A stretch of DNA of 64,000 bases from Margaritispora aquatica. Its lineage: Eukaryota > Ascomycota > Leotiomycetes > Helotiales > Discinellaceae. Under the pieces are notes generated by a model. It did not search any database. It had not been told where the DNA came from and saw only the letters and a list, made by a program, of their open reading frames with translations. The position numbers were made by a program, and so were the translations under genes. Below, in pieces: positions 1 to 11,146 of the stretch (its first letter is position 1; each line of letters begins with the position of its first letter). The stretch is from the NCBI GenBank assembly GCA_007644065.1, contig VJWN01000035.1:1-64000 (forward strand). Direction: 5' to 3'.

Positions 1-144
1 ACCCTAACCCTAACCCTAACCCTAACCCTAACCCTAACCCTAACCTAACCCTAACCCTAACCCTAACCCTACCCTAACCCTAACCCTAACCCTAACCCTA
101 ACCCTAACCCTAACCCTAACCCTAACCCTAACCCTAACCCTAAG
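1..144. repeat. Telomere, CCCTAA repeats (chromosome left end)
   Basis: About 24 tandem copies of CCCTAA run from the first base. This is the C-rich strand of the TTAGGG telomere used by most filamentous ascomycetes, and its orientation makes the window start the physical left end of a chromosome. Two units are imperfect: one near 43-48 lacks a C, and one near 69-74 reads CCCTA followed directly by CCC. The array stops abruptly at about 144, where AT-rich DNA begins without a gradual decay of the repeat. Confidence 0.98.
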
Positions 145-2440
145 TTTAATATAAAATAATTAAAAAAATAATAAAGTTATTTAAAAAAAATAATTTATAA
201 ATATATAATTACTTAAATAAAAATATATTTAAACTTTATACGTAAAATACTATAAATATACTTGAGGTTTATATAACGAATAAAAACGATATATACTTTA
301 AATCTTATAGAGAATATACTATTATTCTAGAAAAAAAAAAATATAAAACCTTTTATTTTAAAGTCTTTAAAGTAACGGCTTAGTTTATTTATAAGTAATA
401 AAATTAAAAATAAAGTTATTTATATAAAAAAAAATAGATTAAAATAATAAATAATAGTTTTCGGATTATAATATATTACGTCTTTTTATATAAATAGTTT
501 AAAGATATTATTTCTTTATTATTTATCTATATCTTTAGGTTTAAAAGATAAAATAGCTATACTTAATAAAGACTTTTCTCTTTTTTTCTACTAGTATATA
601 ATATATTCTAGAGGTTTAACTTCTTTACTAGAAATTAGCGAGTATATTAGTATATTAAAATTACTAAAAAATTTTTAGGTATAATTTAAATAGTATAAAT
701 AATTATTTTTTATATAAAAATATAACTAAAATATTAATTTTTATAAAGTTATAACTTTAAAAAATATAGTTTAAAAAGCTTTATTAACGAATAATCGTAG
801 CTAAAAAGATAGAACTAGTATTAATATAGATTTAAATAGCTAGCTATTTCTATAATTCTAAATTAAACCCTTAACCCTAACCTTAAGAATCCGCTAAGTC
901 TTAAAAAGGGTCGTAGTATATTTAAATAGGATTAAAAAGGTCGAAAACCGAAGTCTAAGCTATTATCTTACTTTTATTCGATCCGGATATAGTCTACTAA
1001 ATAAAAAGTACGATCGTAAAACTAAAAAACTAAAAAAAAAGGTTGCTTAAAAAAAGAATAGAATTTAACAACGGAATTAAAAAAAATAAAGATAGATTAT
1101 TACCTTTAAAAACTAAAAAAAAACGATATATAGGTTTAAAAGGGTTAAAAACGTTTATATAATCTACGGAATCGTACAATCGTTTTATATATATATACTT
1201 AGAATAACGAAAGCTTTTAACTAGGTCGAAAAAGTACTTTCGAGACTACTAATAATAGTAGAAATACGACTAAGTAAAACGATTTATATATTTAATTTTT
1301 ATAGCTAGATATAGACGCTATTTACGTTTTTTATAAATAATCTTAGATATGATATTTAAAAAAGACGGTTATAACGATTATAAAATATTTTTTTATTAAT
1401 ATATAAAGTATAAGGACTATACTAGGACGGATAAGGGATAGTATTATAATCTCTTTTAGAATCTAACGGGTTTTTAGAAATAAAGGTTTTAAAAGTCTAA
1501 TAACTTTTAGAAATATAATAGATTCTAGAAATACTAAAAAAAAGATTTTATATAAATAAAAGCCGGTATTTTATTAATTAGTTAATAAAGATATATACTA
1601 TTTCTAATAAATAAATTATATAATATAAAAATAAAAGTTTATTAAAATTATATAATAAAGTTTATTTTAATAAAAGTTTATAATATTATAGAATTCTAGT
1701 CGAAAAAAACTTTAAACTCTATAATTAAAAACTTTATAATATATAAAGATTCTATATAATAAATAGATAGTTTTATTAGTTTAAAAGTATTATACTTAAT
1801 TTAAAATAGTAAATACTATCTATTTACTAGTAATTCTAGTTTTATTTCTAATTCTATATTTAATCTTTATTTAATTTTAAAATTAAATAGTTAATGAATT
1901 ATATAAATAGACTAGTTATTATAATATAATTATTATTTATAATTAAAAGTATTAAAACGACGCTAGATTAAAAAGAAAATAGTATTATAAATTATCTAAT
2001 CTATAGCTCTAAGGCTTAATAGCCTAAGACTATATAGAAAAGCTATAGAAAAGAGATTCTATTATAAAACTAAACTAATATAACCGGAAAATAACCAAAA
2101 GAATTATATAATAAAACGATTTTAATAAAAGTATTAGAGTAGAAATACGCTTTAGCTCTAACGCTTTATAGTTTAGCGCTTTTAAAAGAATAAAGGTTTT
2201 ATATAATAAAATAGGTTTTCTTAGATAAAAACTTTATATTTAACTTTAAATAATAATTTATACTTATTAATAATATACCTAGGATTAATACGTTTTAATC
2301 TACCGTACTTTAAATCCTTGTCTTTTACCCTAAAACCAGCGATAGGGTCGTTATACCCCGCTTCTAGAGACCTATTAGGTCCTAGGAAAGGTCGTGACAT
2401 TTTATTAGTTCTAAGACCCGTCACGTTTTTAGAAACCACT
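145..2440. repeat. AT-rich subtelomeric DNA with RIP signature
   Basis: This stretch is overwhelmingly A and T and has no credible gene. CpA and TpG are almost absent, while CpG, CpT and TpA remain (for example repeated ACGA, TCGT and CTAG). That is the pattern left by repeat-induced point mutation, which turns CpA into TpA on both strands of duplicated DNA in ascomycetes. The original element, probably a transposon or a subtelomeric duplicate, can no longer be recognised by eye. A degenerate telomere-like patch, CCCTTAACCCTAACC, lies near 868-882. Base composition recovers gradually between about 2270 and 2460. Confidence 0.85.
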
Positions 2441-2515
2441 AGGTTCTTGGAAGCCCCGCTCCTGAGAACCCACTAGGTCCCGAGAGAGGTCATGACAGTT
2501 CAACCACGTTTCTTA

Positions 2516-2627
2516 TCAAGTACTAGTTGTTAATCTACCACGATATCAACTCTTTTCGCCTCCTATCTGAGTCAAGTACTAACTGTCAACTTGCCACGGC
2601 ACTAACTCTCCTCACCTCCTATCTGAA
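2516..2627. repeat. 56-bp tandem repeat, two copies plus a stub
   Basis: Two adjacent 56-base units occupy 2516-2571 and 2572-2627, each starting TCAAGTACTA. A third start, TCAAGTAC, follows at 2628. The units differ at about 14 sites, all of them transitions (C/T or G/A). This is consistent with mild RIP or deamination of a subtelomeric satellite. A looser repeat sits just upstream: blocks near 2370-2398 and 2469-2497 share a pattern of AGGTC, GGTC and TGACA. The remaining DNA to 2982 is the presumed promoter of the ankyrin gene, with a pyrimidine-rich tract at 2926-2945. Confidence 0.8.
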
Positions 2628-2982
2628 TCAAGTACGGGGTTATACTTTCTCTAAAATATAGTTCAGACGGGATGTCCGAGCCCAAGCGTACGTTAGTGCC
2701 ATCTAGAACTTGGTCCAAGAACGAGACCTGAGAATAGATAACAACCGATTACACAGACCTCCCCACTAGTACAAGAGCACATGGCGCAATAGTGCGATGC
2801 TAAAGATTCTTCCATATCTGTGGTTGCATACTGTCTTTATTGGCCCTCAAAACTGAGCCTAGTTCGCTCTTTCATTCCAGTCTAATTCTCTCTCATTCCA
2901 ATCTAATTCCTTACTTTCTCCCACACCCCCTTTCTTTTCTTCTTTGCGTAATTCTTACAACTCTGCAAAGATATCTGCTGAC

Positions 2983-5900
2983 ATGAGCCTCCATCCTGCT
3001 ACTGCGATCGAAGACAGACCCGAGAGAGAACTTTCCTTTCTCGAATCGCTTTCTTTGGATCCCCAAGAATCGTTCAACTTCAGAGATCACGAGAAGCTAG
3101 TGCTCTTCCCACAGCCGCCAAGCACAAACAAAGTTTCTCCTACGGCGAGCAAGTCGAATATACGAAGCTTACCTTCCAAAGCGCTACCCACTGCTCCTGT
3201 TGCTGTCAAAGAAGTACAGAAACCACCAATCCCACAAACCCCAGTTCATGCAGTTTATCCGACAGTCACTGGATCTGCCCCCTCAAGAAGCGCTACAACC
3301 AGTCCCCAAAGCCAGATCCGGCCGAAAGCTTCAAAATCGAACATGGCACCCGCACTCGCATCCAAAGCCCAAACTCAATGTTTAGCTATCTGTCACAAAA
3401 GTACAGCTCTTGGAAATCGAGTCGCAGTACACATTCTGGAATACCTAACGACCGCCAACCCCCCTCCACGCGACTTCGAACAGTTAGCCCACGACTTTCT
3501 CGACACAATTGCAATACTAGCTTCTATCGAGGCTGGCCTAAAGGATAGCTCGCAAAGACTTCCAGATGACATGATCTCGGAGCTTGACAACAAGTTCCGC
3601 GTGGTAATCACGGACTTTCAAGCTCTAGATCAGGTTGTAAACAAACTTATTGACCTTGATCTCGGCACCAAGAGTCGAATTAAGCGTGGCTGGGGAAAGA
3701 TGTTTGGTGACCATGATCTTACAAGGCACAGCTCTGCACTTGCAAGAACTCGTGAGAGTTTGAAGATTAGCGCATTTGTATTCCAATGGAGTTTGGGCAG
3801 CGCAAAGATCGAGAAGGAGATGGGCATTGGATTCACCGGTTTGGCGGCTGCACTCAGTCGCCTAGACGAATTTGAAAAGAAGACAGATCCTGCCAGCAAC
3901 ACTCAAGCAGCAAACCCTGTTGAAAAGGTCCATAGCGTGGAGGAAACGCTCTCGTCCCTACCCTCACCATTGCCCACACCTGTTGATCCGAATTCTCAGT
4001 TTGCTTATCAACGACAAAATTACCAACAGCAGCTCTCGCCACACTCTCACCAGCAGTCTCAACATGGGGGGCAATGGCAGCCAAGGTCGTCCTCGAACCA
4101 GCCAATATCTCAAATATCTGGGGAATTTCAATCACTGCCATCACCCGAATATCGACAATATAATCCACCACCTACGCCTCCAATAATGCATACAATGGGC
4201 TCGGTGGGGACAAATGAGTCCGTTCATCTATGGAGCTCGGGACGTAGCGTCCACATGGCAACAATTGATGACGCACATTCGCACACTGGCACTGTCGAGT
4301 CAGACAGTCTTTTAAACGAGATTTCCGGAATGGAGATAGACCCCGCCAAGGCTACACGACTCGTAGCCGAGCCGTCAGCTATGCAACACCTTCAGCCCCG
4401 CATTCCAATTGGACCAGATGCGGGCAACATGCGAGCCGCCCTCGTCTCGGCGATTCGAAGCAGAAATCACCAGCTCGTGGAGCAAATGCTCGATCGGGGA
4501 GTTCCAGCCAACACAGGCCCAGACCTGCCAGCATTGAAGGAAGCGATTCTTGCTCACGATGCCGAGAGCATGCGACTGCTGCTATTGTTTGGTGCAGACC
4601 CAAACGATCCTGATCGAAATGGGCTCACCCCACTATTTGTAGCAGTTGAACAATCTTTCCTTGCTGGCGCAACTCTCCTACTCAAATATGGCGCCGATCC
4701 GAATCTTGCTGCCGGTCCTGATCTAGAGTCGCCTCTAGCGCTTGCAACAATCTCAAATAAGGTTGGCTTCACACATCTGCTGCTCATTTACTGTGGGGAT
4801 GTGAACCATATGACATCTAATGGCAACACTATTCTCATCAGTGCTATCAAAAAGAAGACTCCTCGGAAGTTGATCAAACTTCTTCTGAATTATGGCGCTT
4901 TGCCAAACGCAAAGTCTCGCGAAGGCAAGACTGCACTCTTTGAAGCCATTCAGCTTGGTCGAGCGGATATAGTCCAATGCCTACTCAACCAAGGGGCAGA
5001 CCCTAACTTGCCGGGACCTAAACACATGCTCTGGCCGTCAACATTCCAGGCTCCTTGCTTGAAACTGCTCTTGGACGCCGGGGCTGACCACAGGAAATGT
5101 CCCGGTATAATGGAACTCGCAACCAGTCTCAACAATATCGAATCAGTACGAATCTTGCTCAAAGCAGGCGTCAATCCAAATTCTAAGAAAGATGGGGTCT
5201 ATACTCCTTTGTGCACATCCATCAGAGATGATAGAGCAGACATATTTGACTTACTTCTAAGCAATAAAGCGGATCCAAACACACCGGCAAGCGAGTATCC
5301 TGCCTTCAAATGTCTCACCCATCATCGTGTTCACTTTCTACCAGCACTCGTTGCTGCAGGTGCAGACCTACACTCTCCTAAGGGTATTGTTGAGACAGCC
5401 GTCAAATCAAACAGCATGGAAGGCCTCAACTGGCTCTTGGATCAGGGCCTGAGCCCCAACGAGAAAAATCCAAAAGGGCACTCACCCCTCAGTACCGCCA
5501 TTATCGAAAATCATGTTGATATGGTCGACCTCCTCCTTCACCGGGGCGCAGACCCCAATATGCGTGGCCAAGACTGGCCCATCTGCCTGGCAGTTAAGAA
5601 TCCCCCAATCCTCTCCCGCATTCTTGCCCAACTTCCCGAACCCCGCGCTTTTAAGGGAGTCATGGAGATGGCCGTTTCCGCCAACCAACTCGAATCCGTC
5701 AGGCTCCTGATCGCTGCAGGAGTCTCGGTCGAAGACAAAAATGGCGGTGTGTTTTCGCCTCTGACCACTGCACTGCGCGAAAATCACAGACCCATCGTGC
5801 GATACCTTCTCGCTGAAGCAGGTGCCGATGTGAACTCTCCCGGTGAGCATCTTCCTGTTGTTAAGGCACTGAGGAGATTCCATGGCGAGGATACCGAGAT

Positions 5901-6129
5901 GTTGGAGTTGTTGCTGGATCATGGTGCAGATCCCAATCTAGTGTATCGTGGGTGGAATGGTATGATGCAGGCTGTTGAGAATGGGGACGAAGAGGTATTG
6001 AGATTGATTGTAGAAAGGCATGCAGTGGATCTGCAGGTCAAGGATGAGCTTGGTCGGAATGTTGTTAAGATTGCGGAATCAAGGGGTTGGAGCGAAGGGG
6101 TTAATATTATAATGAGTGGTAGGAAGTAA
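2983..6129 (+). CDS. Ankyrin-repeat protein with HeLo-like N-terminal helical domain
   Basis: An intronless gene for about 1,048 residues, starting at the first in-frame ATG (2983); the open frame upstream has only non-ATG starts. Residues 1-130 are Ser/Pro-rich and look disordered. Residues about 134-300 form an all-helical region (start LAICHKSTALG, a GWGKMFGDHDL stretch, end FQWSLG then GIGFTGLAAALSR). I read this as resembling the fungal HeLo-like domain found at the N-terminus of STAND/NLR proteins. A Gln/Pro/Ser-rich linker follows to about 480. Residues 483 to about 1040 are ankyrin repeats, with many copies of GADPN or a close variant ending the helix pair and LLL before it. There is no NACHT or NB-ARC segment between them. 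It is the first gene after the telomere. Function is unproven: protein-binding scaffold is safe, while a cell-death or recognition role is inference. Confidence 0.85.
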   Translation: MSLHPATAIEDRPERELSFLESLSLDPQESFNFRDHEKLVLFPQPPSTNKVSPTASKSNIRSLPSKALPTAPVAVKEVQKPPIPQTPVHAVYPTVTGSAPSRSATTSPQSQIRPKASKSNMAPALASKAQTQCLAICHKSTALGNRVAVHILEYLTTANPPPRDFEQLAHDFLDTIAILASIEAGLKDSSQRLPDDMISELDNKFRVVITDFQALDQVVNKLIDLDLGTKSRIKRGWGKMFGDHDLTRHSSALARTRESLKISAFVFQWSLGSAKIEKEMGIGFTGLAAALSRLDEFEKKTDPASNTQAANPVEKVHSVEETLSSLPSPLPTPVDPNSQFAYQRQNYQQQLSPHSHQQSQHGGQWQPRSSSNQPISQISGEFQSLPSPEYRQYNPPPTPPIMHTMGSVGTNESVHLWSSGRSVHMATIDDAHSHTGTVESDSLLNEISGMEIDPAKATRLVAEPSAMQHLQPRIPIGPDAGNMRAALVSAIRSRNHQLVEQMLDRGVPANTGPDLPALKEAILAHDAESMRLLLLFGADPNDPDRNGLTPLFVAVEQSFLAGATLLLKYGADPNLAAGPDLESPLALATISNKVGFTHLLLIYCGDVNHMTSNGNTILISAIKKKTPRKLIKLLLNYGALPNAKSREGKTALFEAIQLGRADIVQCLLNQGADPNLPGPKHMLWPSTFQAPCLKLLLDAGADHRKCPGIMELATSLNNIESVRILLKAGVNPNSKKDGVYTPLCTSIRDDRADIFDLLLSNKADPNTPASEYPAFKCLTHHRVHFLPALVAAGADLHSPKGIVETAVKSNSMEGLNWLLDQGLSPNEKNPKGHSPLSTAIIENHVDMVDLLLHRGADPNMRGQDWPICLAVKNPPILSRILAQLPEPRAFKGVMEMAVSANQLESVRLLIAAGVSVEDKNGGVFSPLTTALRENHRPIVRYLLAEAGADVNSPGEHLPVVKALRRFHGEDTEMLELLLDHGADPNLVYRGWNGMMQAVENGDEEVLRLIVERHAVDLQVKDELGRNVVKIAESRGWSEGVNIIMSGRK

Positions 6130-6570
6130 AGTAATCGTATATACTATAATTCAAGACCTGTATTTCTCCATATTGTTTTAACATATTAAAAAATATATAC
6201 TTAGTGGATAGACAGAAAGTAAGTAAACTAATAGTAAAGTATCTAGAGAATAAGATTGTCGTATATATTAGAGGAGGGCTACTTTAAGCTGTAAGGCATA
6301 CACTTATTTATTACGGTAGTAAAGTAATAGAAATCAGTCAATAATAAGAATTGGTATTGTATTACTAAAGAAGACTATAGAACGGTAATTTAAAAATAAT
6401 ATTTTACAACTAAGAATATCGCTTTACTATGTAGCTTTAACACGGGTTTGTAAAGGATTTATTTTTAAGTTTTCAAACTATAAATCGACTTTGAGTTCCT
6501 CGAAGCTTAGCCTTTCGTCTTGCCATTACACCTCCACAGACTCGTGGCTTCAGAAGTTCCGATACTTTGT
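6130..6570. other. AT-rich intergenic stretch
   Basis: No gene is visible here. The DNA from about 6170 to 6430 is AT-rich with few CpA, resembling weakly RIP-affected sequence, then returns to ordinary composition. Confidence 0.5.
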
Positions 6571-7062
6571 TCAAACTCTCGAAGTTGCAAAGGCCGTTCT
6601 GCTACGAGTTAGTAGTTGAAGAATTCTGCGTTGGTGAAAACATACTGCAAAACTATCTCTATTTCTTGCGAATCTGACGCCCAAACCGATCGGACCACTA
6701 GCCTTGCGCAGAAGCTCTTGAAACTTGATTTGATTCGCAGCTTCTCTTTGGTCGGATTCTTCTTTGTCTTGGGCTTCCAACTCAGCTTTCGAACCCAACT
6801 CAAGTCGGTCAACCCGCTGTTCCATGGCACGTAGTTGAGCATCCAAGCCATCCATACTCTTCAAGATTGGCTCGAAAAGCTCATTGACTACCTCCAGCAG
6901 ATCCCTCCTACCAAGCTCAATCTCTGTCTTCAATTTGTTTGACTTATCGACGGTGTTGAGCTTCTTGGGCATAAGGGTTTGCTGTTGACTTTGCGCCAGC
7001 TCTTGTTCTTGTTCTTTTTCATTGAGCCGCATGTTGATCTGCGTCACATTCTTGTGCTTCAT
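6571..7062 (-). CDS. Small hypothetical coiled-coil protein
   Basis: An uninterrupted frame of 163 residues beginning with a true ATG at 7062. The N-terminus is charged and Gln-rich (EKEQEQELAQSQQQ). Residues about 45-120 carry heptad-like spacing of Leu/Met with many Glu, Lys and Arg, which suggests a coiled coil. The tail is basic and lacks a recognisable domain. No family is recognised. The composition looks protein-like and not random, but the gene is short, unsupported by any motif, and could be a chance frame or a fragment of a larger spliced gene. Confidence 0.35.
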   Translation of the reverse strand: MKHKNVTQINMRLNEKEQEQELAQSQQQTLMPKKLNTVDKSNKLKTEIELGRRDLLEVVNELFEPILKSMDGLDAQLRAMEQRVDRLELGSKAELEAQDKEESDQREAANQIKFQELLRKASGPIGLGVRFARNRDSFAVCFHQRRILQLLTRSRTAFATSRV

Positions 7063-7430
7063 TTTTCGTGATTGGTAGAAGTTGAAGTGGTACTGTAGGA
7101 GTTGAAAGAGATCCTGAGAGTTTTTGTGAATTGGGATTGATAGCTTTGCAATCGAAATTGAATTTGAATCTACTTGTCGTCGCCATGCGAGGCCGAACCA
7201 CGGGGAACTTCTATTGACATCACGGGCAAATCAATAAAGAAGCCTTGGTGAGACGGTACATAAGTTCACAGAAAGACGAAACAGTTCAACTCTTCAAAAT
7301 AACAACTCTTGACAAGGTTGTTTCTATGAATCTACCTAACCATATCCAAGCTAACAAACAATCATAAAGATACTTAGGATACCAAGCTACCTGAACATGC
7401 TCTCTTATAGGCTAGTTTGGACTGCATTGT
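7063..7430. other. Intergenic, nothing recognised
   Basis: Lies between the start of the coiled-coil ORF and the stop codon of the MFS gene. It should contain the promoter of the former and the 3' end of the latter. No motif stands out. Confidence 0.4.
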
Positions 7431-9191
7431 CTAGTAAGTGTAGTACCAGTTCGCTAGGCCTTCATTTCTATGTGTCCCAGCACGAGCTTTCTTGTTCAGA
7501 CGGTAGAAATGAAGGTCCATAATCCCAATCAACAAGATACTTGCAAGGGACATAGCCAGAGTAACAAAGATACCAGTCTACAGACATCAGTATATAATGA
7601 ATTCATAGCGCAGGATACCTACAGTGTACTTTGGTGATTCTTTATTCTTGAAAGCAACACTGGCAAAGATGCCACCCAAACCTCCGCCCATCATGCATGT
7701 AGCAGCTGCAACAGCCCGCTTGGAGTGTTGTGTGATGTTATTTGCTTGAAATGTAAGGACACCAGGAATGCAGAATTGCAGGAAGCCGATGCCTGTGAAA
7801 TAATTAATACTTGTCTATACAAGAAAGGAAAACATACCTAGGAAGGCACCAAAATATCGAGCTGCATTGCCTTTTGCATAAGCTGTAATCAACATCCCAG
7901 CTGCGGTGAGTAATTGATGGAGCGCAATCAATGGTCCTCTGATATGATACTTGTCGCTCAACCAGCCAGATATAAAGGTGATGATAGCAGCAAGAACATA
8001 TGGTGGAGCACTCAATAACTGACTTTGTGAAGTACTGAAACCCATGCCATTCTTCAAGATGATTGGCAAAAAGTATGAATATGCATACCCTGGTAAAGTG
8101 GAAGCCATCAAATTGAAAGCCCAGAAGTACAACCGCCAATCCCCAAGATGGTGAAGGATTCGGCGAGGCGTCACTTTGTCTTCTTCCGCATCCCCACGAT
8201 CATTGTTGATACGGTCAACCATGAATTGCTTCTCTTCGGGGGTTAGAAACTTCTCAGCTTTGGTTGGGAAGTCAACGATAATAAACCAGCCGAGGGCACA
8301 GATTAAGATCGTGATGGCACCTTCCACAATGAAGATCCCTTGGCTTGGTCAATTTAATTTATCAACTGCGGAGAGTATGCTTACATCGCCAACCATTTAG
8401 ACCCTGTTTTCCCTTGAGAAGGGTGAGAACATACGCAAAAATGGCAGAGAAGCCTCCGGTCAAGACAGAAAGAATCCAGAATCCAGCTAGCCGCTTTCCA
8501 ACTTCGAAACGGGTGTACCAGCAAGTGATCAGGTACGTACATCCTACAGAGTTGAGCTCAAGTGATCAAACTCAAGTGATTAGCTTACCAGGTAGGAACC
8601 CTGCTTCCATAATACCAAGCAGTGCACGACAAAGGGCCATCTGGCCCCAGTTCTTTACAAATCCCATTCCAAGGAGAATCGCGCCAAAACTGACTCCCAA
8701 GAAAGCCAGCCAATTTGCAGGCCCAGCACGTGGGAGAACCAGGTTCTGCTACATGTTAGCCTCTTCATGATGAAGTTTGGAGGGCCATACGCTTGGGATT
8801 TCGAAAATGCTTCGGTGCGTTAGCGAGAACTTTCGAACTTGCAACATCACACTTACACATAAGCAACGAAGAAAGTCATAACAACTACAGTATATCGTTC
8901 CCCAATGTATAACTTCAGATCAACCAGCATTCCCGCAACTGCGGCAAGACCAAGGTTGGTTCGGTCAACCAAAGAGATGCTGTACATCATCCCCAAAATT
9001 GGGAGTAGGCGGATATCAACCTTGCGGCTTGATTGCATTAGCTTTCAGTCATCTACATTGAAGAGATTGACTGACATAGTTCTCTTCTGATGAGCCTCAT
9101 CGATGCCATATTCTACCTGGACATGCTCTGGAGTTTCGCTCTCAAGATGAACAGCATCTTGCTTCTCGTGGTCGTCAACACTTGAACCCAT
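7431..9191 (-). CDS. MFS transporter, Dal5/Tna1-type anion:cation symporter family
   Basis: A spliced gene with about eight exons; ATG at 9191 (start MGSSVDDHEKQ), stop at 7431 (end GLANWYYTY). The first membrane region has the family hallmark of a charged lead-in followed by RLLPILGMMYSISLVDRTNLG. The middle exon opens with GLNGWRWIFIVEGAIT, the diagnostic loop of allantoate/nicotinate/vitamin permeases, then continues FPTKAEKFLTPEEK. The longest exon (about 7839-8340) holds the central loop and transmembrane segments 7-10. About 12 transmembrane segments are expected in the plasma membrane. The substrate cannot be read; the family imports small organic anions and vitamins. It lies upstream of a dehydrogenase and a zinc-cluster regulator on the same strand. 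Confidence 0.88.
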
Positions 9192-9978
9192 AATGTCAAA
9201 TGAAGTTTGCAGAAGGCAGATTAAAATGATTTTTGATAAACTTAGGAGTCATTTCTACATTCAAGTGCAGCGTTCGTGTTGAAATAGCTCTCTCTATTCG
9301 ACGCACTTGGCGATGCAGGGTATATCGCCCGAGGCTTCTGTTCTTTGGATTGAGGGGTAGCGAGCCACATGCTCGTCTAACCACCAGTTATAATCTGCTA
9401 AAACTGCGCACGATAACAAATCAGCCTTGTAGCCATCTTGGGGTCTTGGCTAATGAATCGTTGGCTGGGCTGCTACCGCCGAGTGTTCTTTAACGCGGGG
9501 AACTCTGGGGTTTTAATGGGAACTGAGCTAGATCTGGTAGACATCTGGTTGTGGAAATGAGTTGGCAGTCTCGGCAGCGATTGCGATTGGAATAGAAAGC
9601 ATGCATGTGCGACATATACTGCTGTGGCTGGAACTGAGAATAGCTTGGAAACACTCTCACCGAGGTAGGCTTGTAAATATGGTCATAATTTAGGTGAAGG
9701 AGAAAGGATGCAACCGCGGCCAAAGGTGCTCAATCTCGACACAAACAACCAGACATGCATTGTGGCTGAAATCCCTGAAATCACGATCCTTCTCCAGCAT
9801 GTACTTCTGATTTTCGTGCGTGCACCGAAATCACAAGGTTTGTTGAGTCGAAAGTACCTAAAGCGACTCAATGACTCGAGGATCATCACAATAACGAATG
9901 GGAGGGAACATTGAGAACTAGTAGCATCTAAATTCGCCTCAAAACCTAATCTCCGGTCTGCTTTGAATCCAACCAACA
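9192..9978. other. Intergenic, nothing recognised
   Basis: About 0.8 kb between the MFS start and the stop of the dehydrogenase gene. Only short chance frames are present. The part next to 9191 should act as the MFS promoter. Confidence 0.4.
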
Positions 9979-11146
9979 TCACAAGACAATCTGTTTCACT
10001 TCGGGAGCAACACTTTCCAGTACCTCCAGGACTTCTTTCCAGACTTGTTTCTGCATCTTTTTGCCTTCCGGACTCGCAATCCTCGGATCTCGTTTGCTGA
10101 ATGTTGTCAGTTAAATTTGAAGCATCTAGTCATCAAACTTACGCCTTCAACTCCGACGCTGTGTAGACAGGCGTCTTGAAAGCCCCATGCTCTTCCAGAG
10201 TCGTGGCACCAAGCTTGACCAGCGACCTTGCACCTATATCTGTGGGGTTGGCTGCAATGAGCATCCACAAGTTTAGAACTGGACTCAAATAAGGATGGTC
10301 CTCGGCGAACTTATGTCCAATGTTGGAGCGGATTCTCCCGGGACAAACAGAACTGATAATGGGATTGGGTCTTGTCGGTTAGCTATGTGACTTCACCGAG
10401 GTAAGTTCAACTCACGTCCCATCCGCATCAGTAGCAATTGCAATAATTCCTTGCAGACAGTATTCAAGAAGAAGCTTAGATCGTTCGTATGTGTGGAATG
10501 CATTCACAAACTCTTCTCGCTTGTTGGCGAAATTCAACACATCGGATTCGGGCCAACTCGAGATTTCAGGGACAAGATGAGAAGTGGAAGACGTGAAGCC
10601 GAGATTTTGAACTCCATTCTTGATTTTGCGCATCCATGGAATGAGAAGAAGAGCTAGGAGAACAGTAGAAAGTACGTTCACTTGCAAATTTGTTTGCCAT
10701 CCATCAGGCGATTGTATGTACTCAAAATCGTGGACACCTGCGTTCTAGGTATTACCGTAAGCGATGGCATCTTCTCAGATTTTGCTACTCACAAGAAGCA
10801 CAATATCAACCCTGTTCGCGCTATTCTCCAACTGCTTGACAAAAGTCTTGACACCTTCAAACGTATCCATGTCCAACGTCATGACCTCGACATTATCCTT
10901 CCCAGTTCTCTTCAGCATCTCCTGCTTTGCTTGCTCTCCTTTTTCAAGAGATCTGGCAGTTATGATAACCTTGAATGCATCGAGCTTAAGGTAGTGAATG
11001 GCAGTCTCAAAGCCAAGTCCACTCGTGGCACCAGAAATGAGGACAGTCTTACCCGCAAATGAGATGTCCGTTGGGAGTTCTTCTGTCTTCGTCCTCCCCC
11101 CAAATAGAAAACCGATCGAATGTATGATATCTGCAAGTAAACCCAT
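9979..11146 (-). CDS. Short-chain dehydrogenase/reductase (retinol dehydrogenase-like)
   Basis: Four or so exons; ATG at 11146 (start MGLLADIIHSIGF), stop at 9979. The cofactor-binding glycine motif is visible as SGATSGLG after GKTVLI, followed by the ITARS segment typical of the Rossmann fold. Splicing across about 10795-10745 rebuilds LLNAGV, the family's NAG motif. The catalytic Ser lies in TSSTSH and the Tyr-x3-Lys pair in YERSK. Past the active site is CPGRIRSNIG, the usual CPG signature. Length after splicing is about 330 residues, normal for this group. An Arg in TARS after the second strand suggests NADP(H) preference. The substrate is unknown. It sits between a transporter and a Zn2Cys6 regulator, all on the minus strand. 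Confidence 0.9.

Noticed and set aside
2221..2439. 72-codon minus-strand frame at the edge of the RIP block
   Set aside because: Composition is dominated by AT-rich codons and repeats; probably the ruins of a subtelomeric element, not a gene.
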